A DNA stretch of 18,766 nt from Candidatus Flexifilum affinis (GTDB lineage Bacteria > Chloroflexota > Anaerolineae > Aggregatilineales > Phototrophicaceae), in the NCBI GenBank assembly GCA_016713325.1, contig JADJPJ010000086.1, positions 1-18,766 on the forward strand, read 5' to 3'. Both the position numbers and the translations under genes were made by a program. This document shows positions 7,077-13,177 of this stretch, one piece after another (position 1 is the first letter of the stretch; the number at the start of each line of letters is the position of its first letter). Below the pieces are notes generated by a model, which saw only the letters and a program-made list of their open reading frames with translations, searched no databases and was not told the DNA's origin.

Positions 7077-7522
7077 ATGGAATTCACGTTTACCCCATCG
7101 GCATCATCCATTCTCCATTCACGGAAGTGGAGCACACCCCCATTCAGTCGTCGCGTTCTCAGGCCGTCGGACGTGTGGAGGTCTACCCGGAATTCGCCGC
7201 CGGGCTGAAGGATATCGAGGGGCTTTCCCACCTCATCCTGCTCTATGTCTTCGATCGTTCGTCTGGCTATGAACTGCTGACCAAGCCGTTCCTCGACGAC
7301 CAGCGTCGTGGACTGTTTGCCACTCGCTACCCGTTCCGCCCGAACCCGCTGGGGCTGTCCGTCGTCCGCCTGCTGGAACGCCGCGACCATGAGCTGATCA
7401 TCGAGGGGGTCGATGTGTTGGATGGGACGCCGCTGATCGACATCAAACCCTATGTGACCGAGTTCGATGTGCGGACCGACGTGCGCATCGGCTGGTATCA
7501 GGCCCGCGGCGTACAGCCCTGA
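7077..7522 (+). CDS. TrmO/TsaA-family tRNA methyltransferase-like protein (one frameshift)
   Basis: The family (UPF0066, YaeB/TrmO) includes the S-adenosylmethionine-dependent enzyme that N6-methylates threonylcarbamoyl-adenosine 37 of tRNA. The first ATG (7077) reads MEFTFTP. One C missing from the CCCC run at 7093-7096 shifts into IGIIHSPFTEVEHTPIQ, the hallmark I-G-x-I-x-S-P-F start. The frame then stays open: VGRVEVYPEFAAGLKDIEGLSHLILLYVF, the signature RYPFRPNPLGLSVVRLL, GVDVLDGTPLIDIKPYV. The uncorrected frame could start only at a GTG (7127), which would lose the N-terminal motif. The full protein is about 148 residues, a single-domain form. It follows mop in the same direction, and TsaA-like proteins are often seen near molybdenum genes in anaerobes (family knowledge), so a tRNA role is not certain. 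Confidence 0.85.
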
Positions 7523-7539
7523 CGGTGTGACAACCCCAC

Positions 7540-7582
7540 AAAAAAAGTGACCCGCCGTGTAGAGTCACGGCGGGTCAGTTTT
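7540..7582. terminator. bidirectional intrinsic terminator
   Basis: A perfect 12-bp stem (TGACCCGCCGTG, 7548-7559, with CACGGCGGGTCA, 7566-7577) has a six-base loop. On the plus strand TTTT follows at 7579-7582, serving the TrmO-like gene. On the minus strand the stem is followed by seven consecutive T (7546-7540), which makes it strong for transcription coming from the right, that is, the small unit at 7540-7716. Confidence 0.88.
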
Positions 7583-7637
7583 GTTGCGGTCTCAGGGGGA
7601 GGTCCCGCATGGGGACGCTCACTGAGAGGTGAACGTC

Positions 7638-7673
7638 CTAGGGGTTAGCCCCCTTATGACTGCGAATGAACAC
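7638..7673 (-). CDS. 11-residue small ORF with an exceptionally strong Shine-Dalgarno
   Basis: GTG (7673-7671) starts MFIRSHKGANP and ends at TAG (7640-7638). The upstream AAAGGAGGTGATC (7688-7676) is complementary over 13 bases to the canonical 3' tail of 16S rRNA, with GGAGG seven to eight bases from the GTG, an ideal spacing. The last codons lie in a GGGG-CTAA-CCCC hairpin. It is too short for homology. It could be a peptide gene, a leader peptide that controls the RNA's fold, or a decoy ribosome site. Confidence 0.4.
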   Translation of the reverse strand: MFIRSHKGANP

Positions 7674-7710
7674 GCGATCACCTCCTTTTCTCTAAGCCTG
7701 CGATATTCAA

Positions 7711-7738
7711 AGCATAGCGCAACTTGCCAAAAGGTCAA
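7711..7738 (-). promoter_or_regulatory. promoter of the small minus-strand unit
   Basis: On the minus strand TTGACC (7738-7733) and TATGCT (7716-7711) are 16 bases apart. The -35 matches consensus at five of six positions and the -10 at four of six. Transcription would start near 7704, about 30 bases before the small ORF. Confidence 0.55.
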
Positions 7739-7811
7739 GAGGGTTCAGATGAGAAAATCTTAAGGCGTTTCCGGCGGAGGGCGCACGTGCCCCGCATCCC
7801 CGCCGAAAATT

Positions 7812-8752
7812 TCACAGCCCCAGGCTGTCGATGGCCTCGCGAATCACGCTTACACTGCGCTGGAGCGCCGCTGCCTCATCGTCGTTGATCGGCAGCGGGA
7901 GCTGTTCCACCACCCCTTCGCCGCTGACAATGTGCGGCATGGCCGCGGTCACATCTTTCACCCCGCAGATGTCGTCGCTCGGCGCGCACACGGTCAGAAT
8001 GGCGTTCTGGTCGTGCAGGATGACTTCGGCAATGCGGGCCAGGGCGCTGCCGATGCCGTAGTAGGTCGCCCCTTTGCCCTCGATGATGCGGTAGGCGGCG
8101 CGGCGCACCCCGGCGTCGATCTCCGCGTGGTCGGCGTCGTCGAGCGAGACGTGGTGCGAGCGGATGAAGCGCTCCAACGGAATGCCGCCGACACTGACCA
8201 GCGACCAGGTCAGCACTTCGCTGTCGCCATGCTCGCCGACCACGTAGGCGTGGATATGCTGTGAATCCACACCCAACCGGCGCCCCAGCAGCGCCCGGAA
8301 GCGCGCCGTATCCAGTGTCGTGCCGCTGCCCAGCACCCTCCGCCGCTCCCAGCCGTGTTCGACGGCAATCTGCGCCGTCAGATGAGTCATGATGTCGACC
8401 GGGTTGGTCGCCACCACGATCACGCAATCCGGCGCGTTGGCGATGATCTGCGGGATCACGTCGCGGAACACCGCCGCGTTGCGATCCAGAAGCTGCAAGC
8501 GGGTTTCCCCGGCTTCTGATTCACGCCCGCCGCCATGATCACCACCCGGCACCCGGCCAGATCGGCATAGCCGCCGGCGTGAATATCGAGCGGATTGGCG
8601 AAGGGCACGGCGTGGAAGATGTCGTCCGCCTCGGCGATTGCGCGGCCCTCGTTCTTGTCCACCAGGACGATCTCGCGGCCTACCCCGCGCATGACCAGAG
8701 CATACGCCGCTGTTGCGCCGACGTATCCGCTGCCGACAACGCCTAATTTCAT
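7812..8752 (-). CDS. ldh: L-lactate dehydrogenase (one frameshift)
   Basis: This is a cytoplasmic NAD-dependent enzyme that interconverts pyruvate and L-lactate. The ATG at 8752 follows GAGGAG seven bases upstream. [19 protein letters not shown] is the NAD-binding Rossmann start, and [11 protein letters not shown] ends in the acidic residue that selects NAD. The specificity loop reads [17 protein letters not shown] once one G missing near 8511 is restored. Its Gln marks lactate rather than malate dehydrogenase (Arg in the latter). Further motifs are [27 protein letters not shown] and the catalytic His in [11 protein letters not shown]. The end [10 protein letters not shown] stops at TGA (7812-7814). 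About 313 residues, a normal length. It has its own promoter region and no obvious operon partner, suggesting fermentative lactate metabolism. Confidence 0.93.
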
Positions 8753-8780
8753 CGGGTTACTCCTCTAATGTGACCTCTCG

Positions 8781-8786
8781 ATTATA
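8781..8786 (-). promoter_or_regulatory. -10 element of the ldh gene
   Basis: TATAAT on the minus strand lies about 30 bases before the ldh ATG, in the palindrome ATTATAAT. No convincing -35 is seen. Confidence 0.45.
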
Positions 8787-8813
8787 ATGGCGGACAGAAA
8801 AGGAATGAGTGCA

Positions 8814-9125
8814 AAGGACTGAGGACTGAGTAAGTTCGTTTGCTTGGCTGCCGTCTCCTCAGCACTCATAGACAACCGAGATAGACCTGGCCGGAATTTC
8901 AAGCAATGGTAGCGAACATCGCCGAGGGCTGAAGCGCCTCGGCTACAGAACCGACAGGTCCACTGAAGGGACCGAAAAACAGAGGCGCCGTTAAAGCTCC
9001 TTTAGTGAGCTTGTCTTTCCTAGCCGACGGGTTTCAACCCTCGGCGGGGCTGCGCTACTCAACCTGATCCGGCACCGTTCATTTCGATCTCTTCTATCAG
9101 CACTCAGCACTCGATACTCAGTACT
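8814..9125. repeat. short-word repeats flanking the hairpin element
   Basis: The 387-base gap between ldh and the protease has no gene. Around the hairpin repeat (8920-9046) are degenerate copies of one word in both orientations: GGACTGAGGACTGAG (8817-8831), CCTCAGCACTCAT (about 8859-8871) and TCAGCACTCAGCACTC followed by GATACTCAGTACT (9097-9125). The right-hand set is roughly inverse to the left. Such CTCAGCACTCAG strings are degenerate intergenic repeats of unknown role; slippage or an old mobile element would both fit. Confidence 0.5.
8920..9046. repeat. multi-hairpin dispersed repeat, copy 1
   Basis: Four hairpins lie in a row: GCCGAGG/CCTCGGC (8921-8943); GGTCC/GGGACC-like (about 8957-8973); AAGCTC/GAGCTT (about 8994-9012); and GCCGACGGGTTTC with AACCCTCGGC (9023-9045). 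The ends are themselves inverse copies (CGCCGAGGG and CCCTCGGCG), so the whole unit is one long imperfect inverted repeat. A second copy with the same order of hairpins lies at 10265-10388 inside the larger element. Confidence 0.65.
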
Positions 9126-9139
9126 TTCCAGGACTCGCC

Positions 9140-10213
9140 ATGCCTACTCACTACATTCTGCCGCCGTTCGTCCTGCGCCACATCGTCCGGGCGGGTGACC
9201 CGGAAGCCAGCCGCCGAGCCAGGAACACCCTGCATCATGACCGGGTCATCCGCGCGGCGCGTGCAGAGGTGCAGGCGCAGATCCGCGACGATATCATTCT
9301 CGTCAACCCGCCGGCACGCGGACGTCGTGGCCGTGGCCTGCGCCGCTCGATCCACGTCTTTCGCGCCCATCATCGCCGCAAGCTGCCTGGCCAGCGCGTC
9401 CGCACCGAGGGCCGTCCTCCGACCGGCGATCCCGCCGTAGACGAGGCCTACGACGGGCTGGGGCTGGCCTATCGCTTCTTCCGTGAGGTCTTCGGCAGAT
9501 ACTCGGTCGACGACTGCGATCTGCCGCTGGTGGCCACCGTCCACTACAGCAGCAAGTACAGCAACGCCTTCTGGAATGGCGAGCAGATGGTTTTTGGCGA
9601 TGGCGATCAGAAGCTGTTCAACCGCTTCACCGGCTCGCTGGAGATCATCGGCCACGAACTGACCCACGGCATCATGCAGTACACGGCCCAGATGAACTAC
9701 ACGTTCCAGGCCGGCGCGCTGCACGAATCGATCTGCGACGTGATGGGCATGCTGCTCAAGCAGTGGCACCTGGGGCAAACCCCTGACCAATCGGACTGGC
9801 TGATTGGCCCCGGCCTGCTCATCGACGGCATCAACGGCGTGGCGCTTCGCTCGATGAAGGAGCCCGGCACGGCCTACGACGACGCGGTGCTGGGGCGAGA
9901 TCCGCAGCCGGGCCACATGGACGGCTTCCGCCGGATGCGCGACGACAACGGCGGCGTGCATGTCAACTCCGGCATTCCCAGCCGGGCCTTCACGTTGGCG
10001 GCGCTGGCCGTCGGCGGACCTGCCTGGGAGAGGGTCGGGAAAATATGGTATAATACATTATGTGACAAGAGGCTGCGGCCGGATTACGGCTTTAAGCGCT
10101 TCGCCCGCCTGACCGTGCGGAACGCCGACGCGCTGTTCGGCACTCGCAGCGCCGAAGCCGACGCGGTGCAGTCGGCCTGGGCGCAGGTGGGTATAGACAT
10201 CGACCATTCGTAG
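9140..10213 (+). CDS. M4-family metalloprotease (protealysin-like)
   Basis: This is a zinc endopeptidase of the thermolysin family; 357 residues, frame intact. The ATG at 9140 has AGGA upstream. There is no signal peptide. The start HYILPPFVLRHIV matches the short propeptide of protealysin-type enzymes with its Pro-Pro-hydrophobic motif. Catalytic parts: the zinc site HELTH (His172, Glu173, His176), Glu196 in GALHESICDVMG as third ligand, and NGGVHVNSGIPSRAF with His274 as the transition-state His. WNGEQMVFGDGD is the conserved strand before the active-site helix. The small size and short propeptide separate it from secreted thermolysins. The next plus-strand gene is an emfourin-like inhibitor, the usual partner of protealysins (known for Serratia). 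The two are separated by a MITE-like insertion. Confidence 0.94.
   Translation: MPTHYILPPFVLRHIVRAGDPEASRRARNTLHHDRVIRAARAEVQAQIRDDIILVNPPARGRRGRGLRRSIHVFRAHHRRKLPGQRVRTEGRPPTGDPAVDEAYDGLGLAYRFFREVFGRYSVDDCDLPLVATVHYSSKYSNAFWNGEQMVFGDGDQKLFNRFTGSLEIIGHELTHGIMQYTAQMNYTFQAGALHESICDVMGMLLKQWHLGQTPDQSDWLIGPGLLIDGINGVALRSMKEPGTAYDDAVLGRDPQPGHMDGFRRMRDDNGGVHVNSGIPSRAFTLAALAVGGPAWERVGKIWYNTLCDKRLRPDYGFKRFARLTVRNADALFGTRSAEADAVQSAWAQVGIDIDHS
10046..10054 (+). promoter_or_regulatory. extended -10 motif inside the protease gene
   Basis: TGG-TATAAT lies in an AT-rich patch of otherwise GC-rich coding sequence, near the 3' end of the protease gene. It could start transcription of the downstream inhibitor gene through the repeat element. 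It has no matching -35, which extended -10 promoters do not strictly need. Confidence 0.3.
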
Positions 10214-10467
10214 GGACAGGGCCTGCCTTGTCTCATGTGCACCAAGTTAAGGGTTGCGGGAGCCGCCGAGGGCCAAAGCGCCTCGGCTAGTAACCGACAG
10301 CCTACTGAAGGGGCTTCCCCAACGCCTGCGTTCTTGGTCCCTTTAGTGGACCTGGCTTTTCGGGTAGCCGGGTGTTTTAACACCCGGCGGACGACGCGAC
10401 AATTGACATTCTGATTGCGCCGACCCGTCGCTAACTTGGTGCATATGGGACAAGGCCTGCCTTGTCC
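10214..10467. mobile_element. 254-bp MITE-like element between protease and inhibitor genes
   Basis: The 36-base ends are inverse copies with 31 of 36 positions matching: GGACAGGGCCTGCCTTGTCT onward to CACCAAGTTA (10214-10249), and the inverse at 10432-10467 ending GGCCTGCCTTGTCC. There is no coding capacity. Inside lies a copy of the multi-hairpin repeat (10265-10388), with GCCGAGG/CCTCGGC and the 10-bp hairpin GCCGGGTGTT/AACACCCGGC. The element starts one base after the protease stop codon (10211-10213). No clear target duplication is visible. The nesting suggests a non-autonomous element that picked up, or was entered by, the smaller repeat. Confidence 0.7.
10265..10388. repeat. multi-hairpin dispersed repeat, copy 2
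   Basis: This copy shares with copy 1 (8920-9046) the start GCCGAGGG, the CGCCTCGGCTA and AACCGACAG words, CTACTGAAGGG-like spacing, then a CTTTAGTG block and a closing GCCG...CGGC hairpin. Loops and lengths differ, while paired bases have changed together in places (for example the last stem), which points to selection on, or exchange of, hairpin arms. Confidence 0.6.
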
Positions 10468-10556
10468 GTGAACCATAACGAAAGGTGCGAGGGACCATCG
10501 CCCTTCTTCCTCTCTCATTCCTCATTCCTTTCGTCCCGTAAATCAGAGGAAGGCTG

Positions 10557-10892
10557 ATGACGATGCGTGTTGAATTTCGCACCGAAGGCGGCTTTGCTTA
10601 CTTCCCCGGACTCAATGCCGATCGGATCATCGATACCGAATCGCTCCCCGAGCGCCAGCGCAAACGCCTGGTCCGGCTGATCCGCCGCGCCCATTTCTTC
10701 GACCTGCCAGAGGCGGTGGGCGTCCCACAGCGCTGCAAGCACGACTGCCATCGATTCACCATCACCGTCGTGGAGAAGGACCGGGAGCATACGGTCAGGA
10801 CGGCCGAGCCGGTCGAAGATCCGCGCCTGTCGACCCTGGTCCAGTACCTCCAGCGCGTCGGCCTGGACGACGACGAAGACGACGAAGATTGA
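10557..10892 (+). CDS. emfourin-like M4 protease inhibitor
   Basis: This is a small cytoplasmic protein of 111 residues resembling emfourin, the proteinaceous inhibitor encoded next to protealysin. The ATG at 10557 follows GAGGAAGG (10546-10553); a second ATG at 10563 would give the plain start MRVEF. Family-like features are the start RVEFRTEGGFAYFPGL, then DTESLPERQRKRLVRLIRRAHFFDLPE, then FTITVVEKDREHTVRTAE and a closing LSTLVQYLQRVG. The tail LDDDEDDED is strongly acidic. It would keep the neighbouring protease inactive in the cell. Normally the pair is tightly linked; here 343 bases containing a MITE-like element lie between. It converges on the nucleotidyltransferase gene with only three bases between stop codons. 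Confidence 0.82.
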   Translation: MTMRVEFRTEGGFAYFPGLNADRIIDTESLPERQRKRLVRLIRRAHFFDLPEAVGVPQRCKHDCHRFTITVVEKDREHTVRTAEPVEDPRLSTLVQYLQRVGLDDDEDDED

Positions 10893-10895
10893 GGA

Positions 10896-11804
10896 TCACA
10901 TCTCCTCAATCTGCTCCAGCAAGGCGCGGGTCTGCTCCAGAACCCGCGCTTTCTGCGCCGTCATGTCCGGCTCGAAACCCATCAGCGGCTCGATCTGATC
11001 CAGCGGCAGCCACCCCTCGGCGATAAAGCGAAAATGGCACACCCCGCCGTCAGACATGCCCAGCTCCACTGCCGGCAGAATTTCGCGCAGCACGTCGGGA
11101 TCGGCCTCTTCGCGGATCGCCGGCGGCATGATCTGATACGCCGTGTAGAACGCTTCCCACCCCCGCCGACCCTCCAGGTTGAAGATGCCGCGGAACAGCG
11201 TCTGAGTCTGCGGATGGTCGCCCAGCCGCTCGGGGATGCGAATGGCGCTGGACAGGAGTTCCCCGCGTTTCATCCAGTAGGCGTTCACCCCGTAGACCAT
11301 GGCGATCCGCCGCGCATCGAGCAGGGCGCGCAGGGGTGGTTCCGCTTCAAGACCGTCCAGGCAGGTCAGCCCGTAGCGCAGGTAATTTTCGGCCCGCCGG
11401 CGCAGCCAGTCCCTGTCCGCGACCAGCTGTGCGATCTCGGCCGCTGCCCGCTCCAGCGCGCCATCGCGGTCGAACAGCACGCGGGCGCCCCACAGCACTT
11501 CCAGCGGCGTCGTGCCGAAGGTGTCCGGGCCAAACGCCGGCGCCTGGGCGAGCGTCTCCCCGTCCACGTCGTCAAGCAAGCTCAGTGGCATCATGTCGAT
11601 TTCCCAGTAGATACCGTCTTCGACCCCATCTTCAAAATCGTCGTCGTCCTGACCCCAGAAGCCATAGAAGTCGAGATCCGATCCCGCCCAGACCCGGCCG
11701 CGGGGCAGCGAGCCAGTCAATGCGCAGGCCAACAGGTCTTCGCGGGCCGCGAACTGCGCCCCTTTCTTCCGGGCCAGCGCTTCCAGTCGTTCGCTCATGT
11801 ACAT
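10896..11804 (-). CDS. nucleotidyltransferase-fold protein
   Basis: The protein has 302 residues and an intact frame; the start ATG at 11804 has GAGGAGAGG upstream (a second ATG at 11798 is possible). The N-terminal motif LTGSLPRGRVWAGSDLDFYGF fits the pol-beta superfamily pattern: Gly31-Ser32, then Asp43 and Asp45, with a third acidic residue likely in YWEIDMMP (Glu68 or Asp70). Members transfer nucleotides to drugs, proteins or RNA. The rest, about 200 residues, is mostly helical with no other motif that I know, resembling aminoglycoside-type or MNT-like enzymes in layout. An acidic patch DDDDFEDGVEDG lies between the motifs. No HEPN-domain partner is adjacent, so a toxin-antitoxin role is not supported. 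Substrate unknown. Confidence 0.75.
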   Translation of the reverse strand: MYMSERLEALARKKGAQFAAREDLLACALTGSLPRGRVWAGSDLDFYGFWGQDDDDFEDGVEDGIYWEIDMMPLSLLDDVDGETLAQAPAFGPDTFGTTPLEVLWGARVLFDRDGALERAAAEIAQLVADRDWLRRRAENYLRYGLTCLDGLEAEPPLRALLDARRIAMVYGVNAYWMKRGELLSSAIRIPERLGDHPQTQTLFRGIFNLEGRRGWEAFYTAYQIMPPAIREEADPDVLREILPAVELGMSDGGVCHFRFIAEGWLPLDQIEPLMGFEPDMTAQKARVLEQTRALLEQIEEM

Positions 11805-11931
11805 GGCCTCTCCTCAAGATGATCTTACGATGCCCTCAAGATGCTGGAACAGATGTCCTCGATTACAGGGAAGCGTTGTCATAAAATGCCTGATTTTGCT
11901 TATTGATGTAAGAAAAACTTCATCTTTGCGG

Positions 11932-11937
11932 TATACT
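11932..11937 (+). promoter_or_regulatory. -10 element of moaA
   Basis: TATACT lies 38 bases before the moaA ATG in an AT-rich stretch. Just upstream GATG-T-AAG and CTTCATC can pair around an A-rich loop (about 11905-11923), a possible regulator site overlapping the -35 position. The leader of about 30 bases is too short for a molybdenum-cofactor riboswitch. Confidence 0.45.
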
Positions 11938-11974
11938 CTATGGAAACTGAAACGTCTGTTCAGGAAGTTTGGCT

Positions 11975-12964
11975 ATGACCACGATTGCCAAAGACCGCTT
12001 TGGGCGGATCATCAATTATCTACGCATCTCCCTCACCGACAAATGTAATCTGCGCTGCGTCTACTGCATGCCAGAGGACATGATCTTTCGTCCCAACAGG
12101 GAGTTGATGCAGGATGACGAACTGATCCACCTGGTGCATGTCTTCGCCAACCTGGGCTTCAACAAGTATCGACTGACGGGCGGCGAGCCGACTGTGCGTC
12201 ACAATGTCGTGGATCTCGTCCGCGCCATGCGCGAGACGCCCGGCGTGCGCGATATTTCGATGACCACCAACGGCATCCTGCTGGAAGATCTGGCTGAGCC
12301 GCTGGCCGGCGCCGGCCTGAGCCGCGTCAACGTCAGTATCGACACGCTCGACCCGGACCGCTTCAAGCGCATCACCCGCTGGGGCACGCTCGACAAAGTC
12401 TGGGCCGGGATCGAAGCCGCCGAACGCGCCGGGCTGACCCCGGTCAAGCTGAACGCGGTGGTGGTGCGCGGCTTCAATGAAAACGATGTGACCGACCTGG
12501 CGAAGCTGACGCTGAAGCATGACTGGCAGGTGCGCTTCATCGAGATGATGCCGTTCGGCGAGGTGGCCACTTTCGCCAGGGAACAGATTATCACCGATGA
12601 AGAGATTCGGTCGCGCATCGCCGAGGATTACATGCCGCTGGAACTGCTCGACGACGGCCGGCTGGATGGCGAGGCGCGGATGTACCGCTTCCCCGGCGCG
12701 AAAGGCCTGGTCGGCTTCATCAGCAGCGTGACCCAGCCCTTCTGCGCTTCCTGCAACCGCGCCCGGCTGACTGCCGAAGGCGTGCTGCGTCTGTGCCTGC
12801 TGCGCGACAAAGAAGTCGATCTGCTGACGCCGCTTCGGGCAGGGGCCAGCGAAGACGATCTGCAGCAGATCATCCTCGACAACATCTGGTGGAAGCCCTG
12901 GGGTCACGGTCTGGACGACGACGTCATCCCACTCACCCGGGTGATGAGCCAGATCGGCGGATAG
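11975..12964 (+). CDS. moaA: GTP 3',8-cyclase MoaA
   Basis: This radical-SAM enzyme starts molybdopterin synthesis by converting GTP to 3',8-cyclo-GTP. It has 329 residues, the normal length. The ATG at 11975 is seven bases after AGGAAG (11962-11967); the TTG six bases earlier is less likely. The N-terminal cluster is C24-NLR-C28-VY-C31. GGE follows in YRLTGGEPTVR, and SMTTNGILL and VNVSIDTL match the barrel strands. The second cluster uses Cys257, Cys260 and Cys274 (FCASCNRARLTAEGVLRLCL). The protein ends in Gly-Gly, the C-terminal tail needed for catalysis. It stands alone, without moaC or other cofactor genes, but about 4.5 kb from the modA/mop genes. Confidence 0.97.
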   Translation: MTTIAKDRFGRIINYLRISLTDKCNLRCVYCMPEDMIFRPNRELMQDDELIHLVHVFANLGFNKYRLTGGEPTVRHNVVDLVRAMRETPGVRDISMTTNGILLEDLAEPLAGAGLSRVNVSIDTLDPDRFKRITRWGTLDKVWAGIEAAERAGLTPVKLNAVVVRGFNENDVTDLAKLTLKHDWQVRFIEMMPFGEVATFAREQIITDEEIRSRIAEDYMPLELLDDGRLDGEARMYRFPGAKGLVGFISSVTQPFCASCNRARLTAEGVLRLCLLRDKEVDLLTPLRAGASEDDLQQIILDNIWWKPWGHGLDDDVIPLTRVMSQIGG

Positions 12965-12992
12965 AAAAGCCCCAACCTCTGTGACGCATTCG

Positions 12993-13027
12993 CCCCCATT
13001 GTCTCTCGGACAATGGGGGTGTTTTTT
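12993..13027 (+). terminator. intrinsic terminator of moaA
   Basis: A perfect 11-bp stem (CCCCCATTGTC, 12993-13003, with GACAATGGGGG, 13009-13019) has a five-base loop and is followed by TGTTTTTT. It lies 29 bases after the moaA stop. Confidence 0.92.
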
Positions 13028-13128
13028 GTCAGGCGCTCACAGGTCGAAGCGCCGGCAGGGTTCTTCATACACCTCCACAACCTCACGAAATTCAGGTCGA
13101 TTTCATACTTTCATTAACACAGTGATGA

Positions 13129-13134
13129 TACAAT
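13129..13134 (+). promoter_or_regulatory. candidate -10 of the sensor-kinase operon
   Basis: TACAAT lies 43 bases before the ATG at 13178, in the AT-richest part of the gap after the moaA terminator. No good -35 is seen. Confidence 0.3.
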
Positions 13135-13177
13135 CCCTATCCTGTGGCTTACATAGCGGCTGACCTGGAGTCTGAAT

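Larger units (their letters stand above)
7540..7710 (-). ncRNA. putative small structured RNA / small-protein mRNA
   Basis: This stretch has all the parts of an independent minus-strand gene: promoter (7711-7738), a leader of about 20 bases, a 13-base Shine-Dalgarno (7688-7676), a short ORF (7673-7638), several hairpins and a strong terminator at 7577-7540. Predicted stems include GGGG/CCCC inside the ORF, a 9-bp stem with one G-U pair (GACGTTCAC with GTGAGCGTC, 7637-7614), and TGCGG with CCGCA. TCACCTC (about 7632-7626) and ACCTCC (about 7602-7597) can each pair with the Shine-Dalgarno GGAGGTGA, so the RNA could close and open its own ribosome site. No gene follows within the transcript. I do not recognise an Rfam family. 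Whether it works as an RNA or encodes a peptide is unknown. Confidence 0.5.

Noticed and set aside
7676..7690. Sequence like the 3' end of 16S rRNA (GATCACCTCCTTT) on the plus strand
   Set aside because: No other 16S rRNA sequence lies to its left; the match is explained by a strong Shine-Dalgarno on the minus strand.
9104..9961. Minus-strand frame of 285 codons opposite the protease
   Set aside because: Antisense shadow; the plus strand holds all M4 motifs in one intact frame.
8920..10467. CRISPR array
   Set aside because: The repeats are two long hairpin-rich units about 1.3 kb apart, not short evenly spaced direct repeats.
10896..11804. Toxin-antitoxin (MNT/HEPN) module
   Set aside because: Only the nucleotidyltransferase is present; the adjacent small gene is the emfourin-like inhibitor, not a HEPN protein, and it is convergent.
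11034..11822. Plus-strand frames opposite the nucleotidyltransferase
   Set aside because: Compositionally biased shadows; the minus strand has a ribosome site and the nucleotidyltransferase motif.
11860..11974. Molybdenum-cofactor riboswitch in front of moaA
   Set aside because: The likely transcript start leaves only about 30 leader bases, too short for that motif.
12020..12907. Minus-strand frame of 295 codons opposite moaA
   Set aside because: Antisense shadow of a gene with every MoaA motif present.
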